A stretch of 49,200 bases of DNA from Synergistales bacterium (GCA_025997955.1 BNVH01000015.1:1-49200); one strand, 5' to 3'; numbered from the stretch's first letter, positions 17,821 through 26,965 are shown. A program made the numbers and translations. The notes: generated by a model not told the origin, from the letters alone.

Positions 17821-17880
17821 AATTCTCCGCGCATCGACGCTCTATGTTTTGGGGCGCCCTTGCGTGGAGAATTTTGTTTT
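17821..17880 (+). promoter_or_regulatory. Leader hairpin, terminator-like, upstream of the glycan operon
   Basis: Arms at 17821-17833 and 17861-17873 pair over 13 bp in RNA (one G-U), with a 27-nt loop, followed by a T-rich TTGTTTT. It lies between the repeat array and the first gene, so it could terminate or attenuate the transcript. The large loop makes it weaker than a typical terminator. Confidence 0.45.
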
Positions 17881-17914
17881 GTAATGTCGTCAGTCACGAA
17901 GACGGTGCATTCAT

Positions 17915-19351
17915 ATGTGGATAAGTGATATTGCCTTCGAGGAATACACGAAGGAACGCAAACAAAATTGGGATGATAACGCGTCCAAAGAGCGAATTCA
18001 CGGAGGAGACTATTATCGGGAATGGCTTGCGAAAACCTATCGGCATTGCATTCCATCGGGATCGAAAGTATTGGAATTAGGCTGCGGTAGGGGCGATCTT
18101 CTGGCTTCGCTTAAACCCTCGAAAGGACTGGGGGTCGATTTTTCGCCGGCTATGATAGAGCTTGCGAAGAAGAATTATCCGAGTCTGAATTTTATCTGTA
18201 TGGACGCCCACATTCTGAGTATAGAAGGAACATACGATTATATTGTGGTTTCGGACGTTGTGAACGATGTCTGGGACGTGCAGGAAATTCTTGTTCGTTT
18301 GCGTCCTTTTTGTCACAATGAGACTCGGTTGATTTTCAATTTCTTCAGTCAAGTCTGGAAAGCTCCTCTCAATTTCGCGCGCAAACTGGGGCTTGCGAAT
18401 CGAAACCTCACTCAGAACTGGCTGACGTGCGAAGATATGCGAAACCTTCTATATCTTTCCGGTTACGATGTTTTTCGTTCCTGGCCGGAATTTCTTTTTC
18501 CTTGGGATATTCCTATATTGCGCTCTTTTTTTAACGTCTACCTCGCCAAGATATGGCCGTTCAGGTTGTTCGACCTGACCAATTTTATGATAGCCCGCCC
18601 TCGGTCGTCCATACGTCCCCAATGGAAAAACGACAGACCAACCGTCAGCGTTCTTGTCCCAGCGCGTAACGAGGCGGGCAATATTGAGGCGTTGATAGAG
18701 AGAATCCCCGATATGGGCGGCGGCACGGAGATTATCTTTGTGGAGGGCAATTCGACCGACAACACCTACGAGGTTATCGAACGGACAATAGAAAAATCTT
18801 CACGCAACTGCAGGCTTTATAGGCAGCCAGGCAGGGGAAAGGGAGACGCCGTTCGTTTCGGTTTCGCCCAAGCCAATGGAGATATTCTGATGATCCTCGA
18901 CGCGGATATAACTGTGCCGCCGGAGGATTTGCCGCGCTTTTACGAGGTAATTTATACCGGCCAGGCCGAGTTTGTAAACGGGGTGCGGTTAGTATATCCG
19001 ATGCAAAAACAAGCGATGCGTTTTTTCAATTTGTTGGGCAACAAATTTTTCAGCGCCGCCTTTTCCTGGTTGCTGGGGCAGCCTTTGCGGGACACTCTTT
19101 GCGGAACAAAAGTATTAACAAAAGAAAACTACGAGCATATTGTCGCTAACCGCTCGTATTTCGGCGACTTTGACCCGTTCGGCGACTTTGATCTTCTTTT
19201 CGGCGCGGCGAAGCTGAACCTTAAGATTGTCGATATGCCAATCCGCTATCGTGACAGGACGTACGGAGACACGAATATTGAGCGCTGGAAGCACGGATGG
19301 CTGTTGCTAAAGATGGTCGTCTACGCGGCGTTCAAGATCAAGTTTGTGTGA
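17915..19351 (+). CDS. Fused SAM methyltransferase - family 2 glycosyltransferase
   Basis: A 478-residue two-domain protein. Residues 1 to about 225 form a class I methyltransferase with the SAM-binding motif VLELGCGRGD at 52-61. Residues 242-478 form a GT-A glycosyltransferase: SVLVPARNEAGNIEALI at 245-261, a DAD metal site at 329-331 and DTLCGTKVL further on, like dolichol-phosphate-mannose synthase type enzymes. The predicted role is to make and modify a lipid-linked or surface glycan. The ribosome site is weak. It is the first gene of a plus-strand glycan operon behind the promoter and repeat array. Confidence 0.85.
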   Translation: MWISDIAFEEYTKERKQNWDDNASKERIHGGDYYREWLAKTYRHCIPSGSKVLELGCGRGDLLASLKPSKGLGVDFSPAMIELAKKNYPSLNFICMDAHILSIEGTYDYIVVSDVVNDVWDVQEILVRLRPFCHNETRLIFNFFSQVWKAPLNFARKLGLANRNLTQNWLTCEDMRNLLYLSGYDVFRSWPEFLFPWDIPILRSFFNVYLAKIWPFRLFDLTNFMIARPRSSIRPQWKNDRPTVSVLVPARNEAGNIEALIERIPDMGGGTEIIFVEGNSTDNTYEVIERTIEKSSRNCRLYRQPGRGKGDAVRFGFAQANGDILMILDADITVPPEDLPRFYEVIYTGQAEFVNGVRLVYPMQKQAMRFFNLLGNKFFSAAFSWLLGQPLRDTLCGTKVLTKENYEHIVANRSYFGDFDPFGDFDLLFGAAKLNLKIVDMPIRYRDRTYGDTNIERWKHGWLLLKMVVYAAFKIKFV

Positions 19352-19356
19352 AATTT

Positions 19357-20145
19357 ATGCTGAAAAATTTGCTTGCGCACCCTCTTGCTAAGGGTATGGA
19401 TTTAGATTCTGTTGAAACCACCCTGAGAAGGCGCCGCATAATACGCGAAAAACCATTCCTCAGAAAATTATACGCCGAATGGTATCGGCTATTGCTGAAC
19501 AGCGTGCCCGATATGGTCGGCGGCATTCTGGAGTTGGGTTCCGGAGCCGGTTTTTTGAAGGATTTCAACAAGGCTGTGATAACGTCGGAGGTTTTTAAGT
19601 GCGACGGTATAGATATGCAAATTGACGCTTGTAACCGAACACCATTTAATAACGGTGAATTGAAAGCGATTTTAATGACAGATGTTTTTCACCACCTTCC
19701 AAATGTGGGGGGGGGGGGGGAGAACATAGGCTTCTTCAAAGAATCCGCAAGAATTGTCGCTTCGGGCGGAGTTATATCCATGATAGAGCCGTGGGTAACT
19801 CCGTGGAGCAGACTGATTTATACAAAGCTACATCATGAGCCTTTCGACACGGCAGCGCAAAATTGGGAATTTGAGTCGACGGGACCGTTATCCGGAGCGA
19901 ACGGAGCTCTGCCATGGATAGTTTTTGAGCGGGATATAGAAAAATTCAGACATGCGCATCCAGAGTGGCTATTAGAGTCGGCGCGTCTCATGATGCCCTT
20001 TGCCTATTTGTTTTCCGGTGGAGTTTCGATGCGAGCGTTGTTTCCAGGTTGGGGGTATCCGTTGATTCGCGGCGCTGAGAATCTGCTTGGGCGGTTTAAT
20101 AAAAAAATCGCCATGTTCGCGCATATCGTTTTGCGTAAGCTGTAA
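19357..20145 (+). CDS. Class I SAM-dependent methyltransferase containing a G14 tract
   Basis: A 262-residue protein with the SAM motif ILELGSGAGFL and the post-motif TDVFHHLPN, the family's usual position for a Gly/Pro-rich turn. Directly after it a run of 14 G (19707-19720) encodes GGGG. The present tract length keeps the frame open. A GTG at 19348 overlapping the previous stop (GTGA) is an alternative start. The C-terminus has hydrophobic stretches. Likely substrates are sugars or lipid-linked glycans, judged only from the neighbours. Confidence 0.8.
   Translation: MLKNLLAHPLAKGMDLDSVETTLRRRRIIREKPFLRKLYAEWYRLLLNSVPDMVGGILELGSGAGFLKDFNKAVITSEVFKCDGIDMQIDACNRTPFNNGELKAILMTDVFHHLPNVGGGGENIGFFKESARIVASGGVISMIEPWVTPWSRLIYTKLHHEPFDTAAQNWEFESTGPLSGANGALPWIVFERDIEKFRHAHPEWLLESARLMMPFAYLFSGGVSMRALFPGWGYPLIRGAENLLGRFNKKIAMFAHIVLRKL
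19707..19720 (+). repeat. Poly-G tract, 14 G, inside the methyltransferase gene
   Basis: A homopolymer of 14 G at codons 117-121 of the methyltransferase. Gain or loss of one base would truncate the protein. The present length gives the full reading frame. Confidence 0.95.
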
Positions 20146-20170
20146 CTATAAATTTAAGGAGTGTAAGACC

Positions 20171-21166
20171 ATGTTTTTTAGGTTATTCACGGCTCTGATA
20201 AGGTTGTTGGTTCCGCGTTCTTGTTACGCTAAAGCTTTTGGAGTATGCAATGTTTTGTTTTATGGCGGCATTTCTTCCGGGCGGCAATTTATAACGCTGT
20301 TCCGCAAACCGGACGGAGCCAAACCGTTGAAAAATATCCCCGATGAACTGCTTGATGATTTTACGCAGGGAGGAAAAATTCCCGTTCAAAGATGGTTTAT
20401 AGATAACAGAGCGTCTTTTCCGGTTCGCAATACTAAAGAAAAATACGCCTCTGCGTTTTCCAGACTTGATAACCGAACGTTTAAATATTATGGGAAGGAC
20501 ATGCTCTCTTTTTATAACGCGTTGAACGATTATGATTTGTCGGGAAAAACCGCGCTTATTTTGGGATTGGCCGGGTGCAACTGCGACGCCATGGCTCTTT
20601 GGAAAAAAGCGAAACGCGTCGTTGTTTCGGATTACAACAAGCCCGTGTGCGAACATGAAAATGTGACGGTTTTGTCTATGGAGGAAATGAGGGGGGGGGT
20701 GAAGTCAGGCGATCTGAGAGTGGATTGCGCGTTTTCATTCTCTTCTTTCGAGCATGACGGATTGGGGCGCTACGGAGACCCTATATCCCCCGACGCGGAT
20801 ATTCGGGCTATGGAGTTCGCTGGGAAAGCGGTCAAAGAGGACGGGATTCTATTTTTGGGTGTTCCGCTCGGGCAGGACTGTCTTGTCTGGAACGCACAGC
20901 GGATATACGGAAAAATACGTTTGCGATTGTTGCTGAAGGACTGGCTTTGCCTTGACGCCTACTACCACGAGAGACGAGATTTTTTCACGGAACCGCTCGG
21001 TTTTTATTATCAGCCGCTACTCGTACTCCAAAACACGCGGCCTACGCAAGAAAAAATTCTCGATAGATTGGCGTATTCCGAGACGCTGCTAAAACAGGAA
21101 AAGAAAAACACGCGCTCAGGAGAGCTTCTGGGAGAAGTTTTGAGAATTCAAAGAGGCGCGGCATAA
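20171..21166 (+). CDS. DUF268 family protein (methyltransferase-like)
   Basis: A 331-residue protein. Its C-terminal half carries the DUF268 signature: FSFSSFEHDGLGRYGDPISP, then GILFLGVPLGQD, then NAQRIYGKIRLRLLL. The centre has a nucleotide-fold glycine motif (LILGLAGCNCDA). DUF268 proteins occur in glycan clusters; their activity is unproven. The N-terminus has one hydrophobic stretch that could anchor it. The ATG at 20171 is preceded by AAGGAG. A nine-G run (20691-20699) lies at about codon 174. Confidence 0.75.
   Translation: MFFRLFTALIRLLVPRSCYAKAFGVCNVLFYGGISSGRQFITLFRKPDGAKPLKNIPDELLDDFTQGGKIPVQRWFIDNRASFPVRNTKEKYASAFSRLDNRTFKYYGKDMLSFYNALNDYDLSGKTALILGLAGCNCDAMALWKKAKRVVVSDYNKPVCEHENVTVLSMEEMRGGVKSGDLRVDCAFSFSSFEHDGLGRYGDPISPDADIRAMEFAGKAVKEDGILFLGVPLGQDCLVWNAQRIYGKIRLRLLLKDWLCLDAYYHERRDFFTEPLGFYYQPLLVLQNTRPTQEKILDRLAYSETLLKQEKKNTRSGELLGEVLRIQRGAA
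20691..20699 (+). repeat. Poly-G tract, 9 G, inside the DUF268 gene
   Basis: Nine consecutive G within the sequence that encodes MRGGV. It is shorter than the two 14-G tracts, but long enough to slip in some phase-variable species. Confidence 0.9.
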
Positions 21167-21189
21167 AGAAAGGACTTGTGAGGAAAACG

Positions 21190-22884
21190 ATGGAAAAGAT
21201 TAGCTTACCCGACGAGAAGCCCTTCGGATCATTCTTGCAGAATTTGGTATTAGCTGTTTACGTCCTTATATTCTGCGGTATGAGTTTTTACGCTTATCCA
21301 TCAGCGGACGATTATTTTAACGTGGTATCAATTGCGCCAGGATTTTGGCAAGCTCAACAGAATCTATGGTTATACTGCAGCGGACGCATAGGACATGCGT
21401 TTTTGGCCTCTGTAGTGAGCTTATTGAGCTTTAATATAGCTTATCCGCTATTACAATGCCTTACCGTTCTGCTGAATCTATGCTTTTTTTATTTGCTGTC
21501 AGGCATTGCTTTCGGACAGGGAAAAACAGGAGAAAAACTATTGATGGCACTCTTGTTTCAAGCGGTATGGTTTGCGGTCGTCGCGGGACTCAATGAAAAT
21601 TTTTATTGGCTGAACAGCCTACTTCTCTATAATTGGCCAGCGACATTGTCGTTGTGGTGTTTATATCTGCTGATTCGCGTTCTGCGTGAAAGGAAACGAG
21701 GATTTATTTTTTATTTGCTTTTACTATCAGTGTTTTTTGACTGCGCGATTCATGAGATGATGAGTATTATGCAGTGTGCGGTTTTATTACTTCTCACTAT
21801 CTACTACGGGTTATGGAAAAAAGACCGTTTTTCGGCGTACGCTACAGGAATTGTTTTGTTGATGTCCTTTTGCGCGTTTTTTATCAATTATTTTTCTCCT
21901 GCCGTAGCCGCTCGTATGCATGGTTCCATTATACCAATAACGGGACGGATTTTTCAGGCTTTAAAAGTCGCCATCGTCTTTGGTTCCATTACAGCCATGA
22001 AGTTTTTCACTAAGCCCATAATCTACGCGCTTTTACTCTTTTTGCCCGCATTAGTGAAAACCATAAAGCCTTTCGATGATAAAATCGCGGCGTTTATGAG
22101 GGTGAAATTTATCGTTTTGATAGTTGCCCTCGTGGCGTTTTTCAATCAGGCAATAGGCGGGTTTGCTCTCGGAATACCACTTGTGCCCAGAGCTGAGGGG
22201 CTTGCGATATGGATGATGACGGCGACGTGGGTGTTTTTGTGGGTTTTTTGCTACCGCAACGAAAAATTATTCCGAAAAATCGAGAATTTAAGGATAACTC
22301 ATTGGCGCAACGCGGTCTTGGTTTTATGTCTGATTTTGAGCGCAAATTTTATAGGGCTCTTGCGCGACATAAAAATCGCTCCTCTATACGCGCAAGAAAT
22401 GCGAGAGCGTTTCGACAACACGGAACGACAAAGACAACAGGGGAAAAAAGAGATTTTCCTGCCTTCCTTGCGTCATATTCCTAAGTCTATTTTTTATATG
22501 GACTTGACGTTATTTTCGGAAAATACCTTTAATAATTCTGACTACAGCAAATATTGGGGCGTAGACGCGACGGCATGTTATCCATACGCGCTTGGAGAAA
22601 AGTCATTTAAGTCTTCGAGAGAAGTAATTGACACGCTCAAGACCTCTGAAAACAGCGAAGACCCGGAGGTCTTGTTTAAGTTAGGAGAGGTTTACGATAC
22701 GGTATTCCCCGTTATGGGCGACACACTTAAAGACAACACGGCGGCGGCGCAATATTATTTGAGAGCCGCGCAAAAAGGCTACACTCGGGCGCAAAGCCGT
22801 TTGATCCGAGTATACGCCACTGGAGCCGGAGTGTCACAAAATTATTTTCAGGCGCTATACTGGTTGTTGCGCTCTTGGCTCTAA
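21190..22884 (+). CDS. Multi-membrane-span GT-C-like glycosyltransferase (DUF6056-like) with C-terminal Sel1 repeats, copy A
   Basis: A 564-residue protein with about ten membrane segments. Early motifs fit GT-C enzymes that take sugars from a lipid carrier: PSADDYF (Asp pair, first periplasmic loop), SGRIGH and LNENFYW. A soluble tail follows, ending in two Sel1-like repeats (EVLFKLGEVYDTVF... and ARLI-type units ending NYFQALYWLLRSW). A GTG at 21178 is an alternative start. It pairs with the GtrB-like gene next to it, as in gtr serotype-conversion loci. It is clearly diverged from copies B and C. Confidence 0.7.
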   Translation: MEKISLPDEKPFGSFLQNLVLAVYVLIFCGMSFYAYPSADDYFNVVSIAPGFWQAQQNLWLYCSGRIGHAFLASVVSLLSFNIAYPLLQCLTVLLNLCFFYLLSGIAFGQGKTGEKLLMALLFQAVWFAVVAGLNENFYWLNSLLLYNWPATLSLWCLYLLIRVLRERKRGFIFYLLLLSVFFDCAIHEMMSIMQCAVLLLLTIYYGLWKKDRFSAYATGIVLLMSFCAFFINYFSPAVAARMHGSIIPITGRIFQALKVAIVFGSITAMKFFTKPIIYALLLFLPALVKTIKPFDDKIAAFMRVKFIVLIVALVAFFNQAIGGFALGIPLVPRAEGLAIWMMTATWVFLWVFCYRNEKLFRKIENLRITHWRNAVLVLCLILSANFIGLLRDIKIAPLYAQEMRERFDNTERQRQQGKKEIFLPSLRHIPKSIFYMDLTLFSENTFNNSDYSKYWGVDATACYPYALGEKSFKSSREVIDTLKTSENSEDPEVLFKLGEVYDTVFPVMGDTLKDNTAAAQYYLRAAQKGYTRAQSRLIRVYATGAGVSQNYFQALYWLLRSWL

Positions 22885-22900
22885 CGAGTGTGTGGTAGGT

Positions 22901-23821
22901 ATGTCAATGATTTCCGTCCTATGCCCGTGTTATAACGAATATGAAGCGATACCTATTTTCTTTCGGGAGATGATTCCCGTCATGGAGGGTATCGGCGAAT
23001 CCTTCGAGTTCGTCTGCGTCAATGACGGCAGCCAGGACGCGACGCTTGATGTTTTGTTGTCGTTCGCCAAAAATGACTCTCGCGTCAGGGTTATAGACTT
23101 CTCCCGCAATTTCGGCAAAGAAGCGGCGTTGACCGCCGCTATCGACTACGCCGTCGGTGACGCGGTTATTCCCATTGACGTTGACCTACAAGACCCTCCC
23201 GAGCTTATCTCTCAAATGATACAGAAATGGCGCGAAGGGTACGAAGTGGTTTTGGCTAAGCGCATTGACCGCTCAAGTGATTCTTTTATGAAACGCTCTA
23301 CGGCTCGGCTTTTTTACTGTTTTCATAACAAAATCTCGCGTCCGATGATACCCGAAAACGTCGGGGATTTTCGCCTTATGGACAGATGTGTGGTCGATGT
23401 TCTTAAAACGCTACGTGAACATAACCGCTTTATGAAAGGCGTTTTTTCTTGGGTAGGTTTCAAGACTTGCACGGTTGAATACACGCGTCGCTCTCGTACA
23501 GCCGGAGAAAGCAAATTTAACGCTTGGCGCCTTTGGAATTTTGCGTTGGAGGGTATAACTTCGTTCAGCACATTTCCTCTCACGATTTGGCTCTACGTGG
23601 GTGGGTTTACTTCAATATGCGCGTTTTGCTACGGAGCGTTTATTTTTTTCAGGACGCTGATTCAAGGCATTGAGCTTCCTGGATACGCATCCACAATATG
23701 TCTAATTTTATTTTTCGGCGGGTTGCAGTTTTTGGGGATAGGGATACTGGGCGAGTACATAGGACGTACATATATTGAGAGCAAACGGCGGCCTGTTTAT
23801 GTCGTGCGCAAGGTTTATTGA
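22901..23821 (+). CDS. GtrB/ArnC-like polyprenyl-phosphate glycosyltransferase
   Basis: A 306-residue family 2 glycosyltransferase. The N-terminal catalytic domain has SVLCPCYNEYEAIPIF, VNDGSQD and the metal-binding DVDLQDPPEL. Two membrane spans follow near residues 225-290, then the typical GEYIGRTYIESKRRPVYVV tail. These enzymes load a sugar onto undecaprenyl phosphate for flipping and use by a membrane glycosyltransferase. The neighbouring multi-span proteins are the likely acceptor enzymes; no GtrA flippase is seen nearby. A GTG at 22892 and an ATG at 22907 are alternative starts. Confidence 0.88.
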   Translation: MSMISVLCPCYNEYEAIPIFFREMIPVMEGIGESFEFVCVNDGSQDATLDVLLSFAKNDSRVRVIDFSRNFGKEAALTAAIDYAVGDAVIPIDVDLQDPPELISQMIQKWREGYEVVLAKRIDRSSDSFMKRSTARLFYCFHNKISRPMIPENVGDFRLMDRCVVDVLKTLREHNRFMKGVFSWVGFKTCTVEYTRRSRTAGESKFNAWRLWNFALEGITSFSTFPLTIWLYVGGFTSICAFCYGAFIFFRTLIQGIELPGYASTICLILFFGGLQFLGIGILGEYIGRTYIESKRRPVYVVRKVY

Positions 23822-23856
23822 AGACAAAATACGCTGTACTGTCGGAGGATACGTTT

Positions 23857-25521
23857 TTGAGGAAGAAAATCTTGACATTTATTTGCTTAGGCGCGTACAT
23901 CGCTCTGTTTGTCGCGTTGGGTTTTTGCTCATATCCGCAAGCTGACGATTACAATTGTTCAAAGGCGCTTGACGCCGGTTTTTGGCAGGCTCAGATAAAC
24001 GCTTATTTTTGGACGGGGAGAATATTTAATACGTTCTTGGTTTCGACCTTATGTTTGTTTGACTTCAGTCGTTTTTATTTTCTTTTGCCGTGTCTTAACG
24101 CGTTGCTCGGTGTAGGAATTTTTTACGCTCTGTTGAGCGTTGTCGCAAAAAAAGCGAGCGCGGGCGCGAAGTTTGGAGTGGCATTGTTGCTACAATCAGT
24201 ATGGCTTGCTATTGTTCCTGCGCTCAATGAAAACTTCTATTGGCTTTGTGGAATGCCCTATACATGGTCGGCGATTTTTTCGCTTTTTTGTCTGTCTTTG
24301 TTGATTCATGTCTTGCGCAAGAAGAAACGCGGGGCGTTTTTTTATTTGCTTTTGTTGTGTGTTTCCTTTGGCGGTACAATCCATGAACAGATGTGCGTCG
24401 TGCAAATAAGCGTATTGTCTTTGCTGACGCTTTATTTTTTGCTGTCGAGAGATTCTTTTTCGGCACAGACAAGCGGCGCGGCGTTTTTGTTTGCTATGTC
24501 AAGCCTCCTCGTTATGTACTTGTCCCCCGGAACCGCCGTACGCATGGGCAGTCTATTATCTCAGCCGTTCCTCAGCCGACTTACCCAAACCCTCGGCGTC
24601 GCAGTCGTCTTCGGCGGCATTACGGCTCTGAAGTTCTTCACAAAACCCATAATCTACGCGCTATTGCTATTTTTGCCCGACATAACGAGTGACGTAAAGC
24701 CTTTTGACGAGAAAATATCAAAGCGTATAAGGGCCTGGCATATCTTCTTGTTGGTCGCCCTGATAGCGCCCTTTCAACAGGCAATAGGCGGCTTTGCTAT
24801 GGGTATGGGCCTGCCGGCGCGGGCCGAGGGGTTAGCCATATGGCTCATGGCCGCGAGCTGGGTGTTTTTGTGGGTGTTTTGCTATAGAAACGAATCCGTG
24901 TTGAATAAAATCCGCTCTCTTCGTCTCTATCGCTATCGCGGCGTCGCGCTTGCCATTTGCCTTGTCCTGAACTCAAACTTCATATCCTTGGCTCAGGATT
25001 TACGCATAGCCCCGCTCTACTTGGCCGAAAACAGAATGCGTGAAAACATAATTCAAAGACAAAAAGAAGAAGGCAAGACAGATATAATTGTCCCCACTCT
25101 GATGGTCAAGCCAAAGCTGCTATTTTTTTCGGACATACGTCCCTTTCCAAATGATTGGAAGAATCAAAGTTTCGCTCAATATTGGGGCGTCAATTCCATT
25201 AGAACCCTGCCGAGCTCTCTCTTGAACGACGAACGGAAGCAGTTGGAGCTATGGCCGAAAGACCTTTCGGCTTTGGAGGCATTAGCCTATGCCGGCGATA
25301 CGGAGACCGCGTTCGATATAGGTGAGATTTACGACACGACGTTCGCACGCATGGACGGCGTTCAAAAGGACAACGAACTGGCCGCGAAGTGGTATCATAT
25401 GGCGGCGGAACAGGGAGACGCCCATGCCGCGCGCCGACTGACCCGCCTCTATTCACAAGGCTCAGGCGTACCGCAAAGCTACCTCCACGCTATATGGTGG
25501 CTGCTGCGGTCGCAGTTTTGA
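23857..25521 (+). CDS. Multi-membrane-span GT-C-like glycosyltransferase with C-terminal Sel1 repeats, copy B
   Basis: A 554-residue paralogue of copy A, with PQADDYN, TGRIFN, LNENFYWLCGMPY and about ten membrane spans. A tail with two Sel1-type units follows (TAFDIGEIYDTTF; AKWYHMAAEQGDAHAARRL). I chose the TTG at 23857 because GGAGG lies 8 nt upstream; the frame is also open from a TTG at 23818 overlapping the previous stop. From 24293 to its stop it is almost identical at DNA level to 28595-29823 of copy C, which points to recent duplication or gene conversion. It is probably the last gene of the glycan operon. Confidence 0.75.
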   Translation: MRKKILTFICLGAYIALFVALGFCSYPQADDYNCSKALDAGFWQAQINAYFWTGRIFNTFLVSTLCLFDFSRFYFLLPCLNALLGVGIFYALLSVVAKKASAGAKFGVALLLQSVWLAIVPALNENFYWLCGMPYTWSAIFSLFCLSLLIHVLRKKKRGAFFYLLLLCVSFGGTIHEQMCVVQISVLSLLTLYFLLSRDSFSAQTSGAAFLFAMSSLLVMYLSPGTAVRMGSLLSQPFLSRLTQTLGVAVVFGGITALKFFTKPIIYALLLFLPDITSDVKPFDEKISKRIRAWHIFLLVALIAPFQQAIGGFAMGMGLPARAEGLAIWLMAASWVFLWVFCYRNESVLNKIRSLRLYRYRGVALAICLVLNSNFISLAQDLRIAPLYLAENRMRENIIQRQKEEGKTDIIVPTLMVKPKLLFFSDIRPFPNDWKNQSFAQYWGVNSIRTLPSSLLNDERKQLELWPKDLSALEALAYAGDTETAFDIGEIYDTTFARMDGVQKDNELAAKWYHMAAEQGDAHAARRLTRLYSQGSGVPQSYLHAIWWLLRSQF

Positions 25522-25608
25522 GGAGCGGATTATTGAAAAACCAAGAGACAAATAGTATGATGTTAAACTATAAGCAAGATATAAAAACTCGTGGGAGGAC
25601 TATCGCTC

Positions 25609-26514
25609 ATGGTCAAGAGCAACGCGCGTGAGGATGAATACAAAGATGAACTCAAAGACGACCCAATTAGCCACACAAACGATTATGTCTTTAAGAAGGT
25701 CTTCAGTGATAAAGAAGTGCTAAGCGATTTATTATCCAGCTTTCTCGGTGAAAAAATCGTTGTCACTGAGATACTCAACCCCGAGATTCCGCCGGAGTCC
25801 CTCCTTGACAAACTCAGCCGCATGGACATTCTCGCTATTGACGAGCGCGGAGGGCTTTTAAGTGCTGAGGTGCAGCTTCAATATCACGAAGGCTTCGATG
25901 ATCGTGTAGGATATTACGGTATGGACGCTCACTCCGATTCGGTTAAAAAGGGCGACAAATACGCACAAATCAAAAGAACCGTAATGGTGAATATCTTGGC
26001 TTTCAGGCACAGAAAACTTGCGCGTATACCTCACTATCACACGACTTTTAAATTGCGCAACGACGACGCTTCCGTCACGCTTACGGACAAGTTCGCGATT
26101 CACTATATAGAGGTGCCTAAGATAGCCGAGTTGGCTGGCGATAAGTTGAGTAAAGAGGATAAATGGGTGTTATACCTTAACGACTGCGGAGGTGAGGTTA
26201 TGGAGCGCATAATCAGCGAAGAACCTATGATAGCTAAGGCATTGACTATAGGAGAAATCTTCAACCTCGACAAGGCCGAGCAACAGAGAGCGCGCAGCAG
26301 AAGAGACGCTATTGTCGGCTGGAATATCGCAATGGGCGCAAATTATTACAGCGGCATGGAGAAAGGCAGAGAAGAAGGCAGAGAAGAAGGCAGAGAAGAA
26401 ACGCTAAAAGACATTGTGCGCTCCATGTTAGCGCGCCCTATGTCTCTTGAATCTATATCAGATATTTTGGGAATGCCTGTTGATGAAATTGAGGCTTTAC
26501 GCAAGCAAGAATGA
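25609..26514 (+). CDS. Rpn family recombination-promoting nuclease / PD-(D/E)XK transposase-like
   Basis: A 301-residue protein of the Rpn/PDDEXK_2 family: NDYVFKKVFSDKEVLSDLLSS near the start, MDILAIDERG then SAEVQLQ (the catalytic D...ExQ pattern) and YYGMDAHSDSVKKGDKY. The C-terminal tail has the typical charged repeat (GREE x3, DNA unit GGCAGAGAAGAA). E. coli Rpn proteins cut DNA and promote RecA-independent recombination; what this copy does is unknown. The start at 25609 has GGGAGG 10 nt upstream. It follows the glycan operon on the same strand. Confidence 0.88.
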   Translation: MVKSNAREDEYKDELKDDPISHTNDYVFKKVFSDKEVLSDLLSSFLGEKIVVTEILNPEIPPESLLDKLSRMDILAIDERGGLLSAEVQLQYHEGFDDRVGYYGMDAHSDSVKKGDKYAQIKRTVMVNILAFRHRKLARIPHYHTTFKLRNDDASVTLTDKFAIHYIEVPKIAELAGDKLSKEDKWVLYLNDCGGEVMERIISEEPMIAKALTIGEIFNLDKAEQQRARSRRDAIVGWNIAMGANYYSGMEKGREEGREEGREETLKDIVRSMLARPMSLESISDILGMPVDEIEALRKQE

Positions 26515-26597
26515 TGGCTCTTCACGGATTTGATAGCAATGCCGACGAGTCTCATTTAGTCATATGCGACGAAGAAACCGGGGAGGACTTGGAATGA
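26514..26597 (+). CDS. Possible 27-residue ORF overlapping the Rpn stop
   Basis: An ATG shares the TGA of the Rpn gene (ATGA overlap) and opens a 27-codon frame (MALHGFDSNADESHL...) ending at 26597. Translational coupling is plausible, but I recognise nothing in it. It could be the truncated head of a gene lost when the DUF3786 fragment arrived. Confidence 0.25.
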   Translation: MALHGFDSNADESHLVICDEETGEDLE

Positions 26598-26667
26598 GAA
26601 AGGTTGCGTGTAAACATCAGTCAAGACGACGTACAGCGCTCGCATTTCAGGTCAAAGCGCATGTACC

Positions 26668-26957
26668 GGATGACTGACCCGCTGAGCCGAGAATTTAGCG
26701 GCGATTACCCAAAATTCCGCGTGGCGGCTGAAAAAATCAGCGCGGTCTTCATGGGAAACTCTAAAAACGGAGATTATCTTTGGAGGCTTTCAGCCTTTCC
26801 AAAAATTCCGCTCCAAATTGCCTACAGTGAAGCGGACGACGAATTCCCCTGCGAGATAAAAATAAACTTTGACAGCGGGGTTTTGCGCTTTATGGGCTTT
26901 GAGACGGTCGCGTTTTTGAACGGCTCAATTGCAAACGCGCTCTTTACAGCAGTTTGA
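26668..26957 (+). pseudogene. Partial duplicate of the DUF3786 gene
   Basis: Bases 26668-26942 repeat 17243-17517 of the intact DUF3786 gene with only three differences that I can find. The N-terminal ~105 codons are missing, and after the shared block the last codons differ (FTAV instead of TFSL). An ATG inside the block could still express a short C-terminal piece, but no ribosome site supports this. It is a recent transferred or duplicated fragment between the Rpn gene and a toxin-antitoxin pair. Confidence 0.85.
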
Positions 26958-26965
26958 CGCGTTAA

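Noticed and set aside
26668..26957. The second DUF3786 copy as a working gene
   Set aside because: More than half of the protein is missing, there is no ribosome site, and the block is a near-perfect copy of an internal segment.
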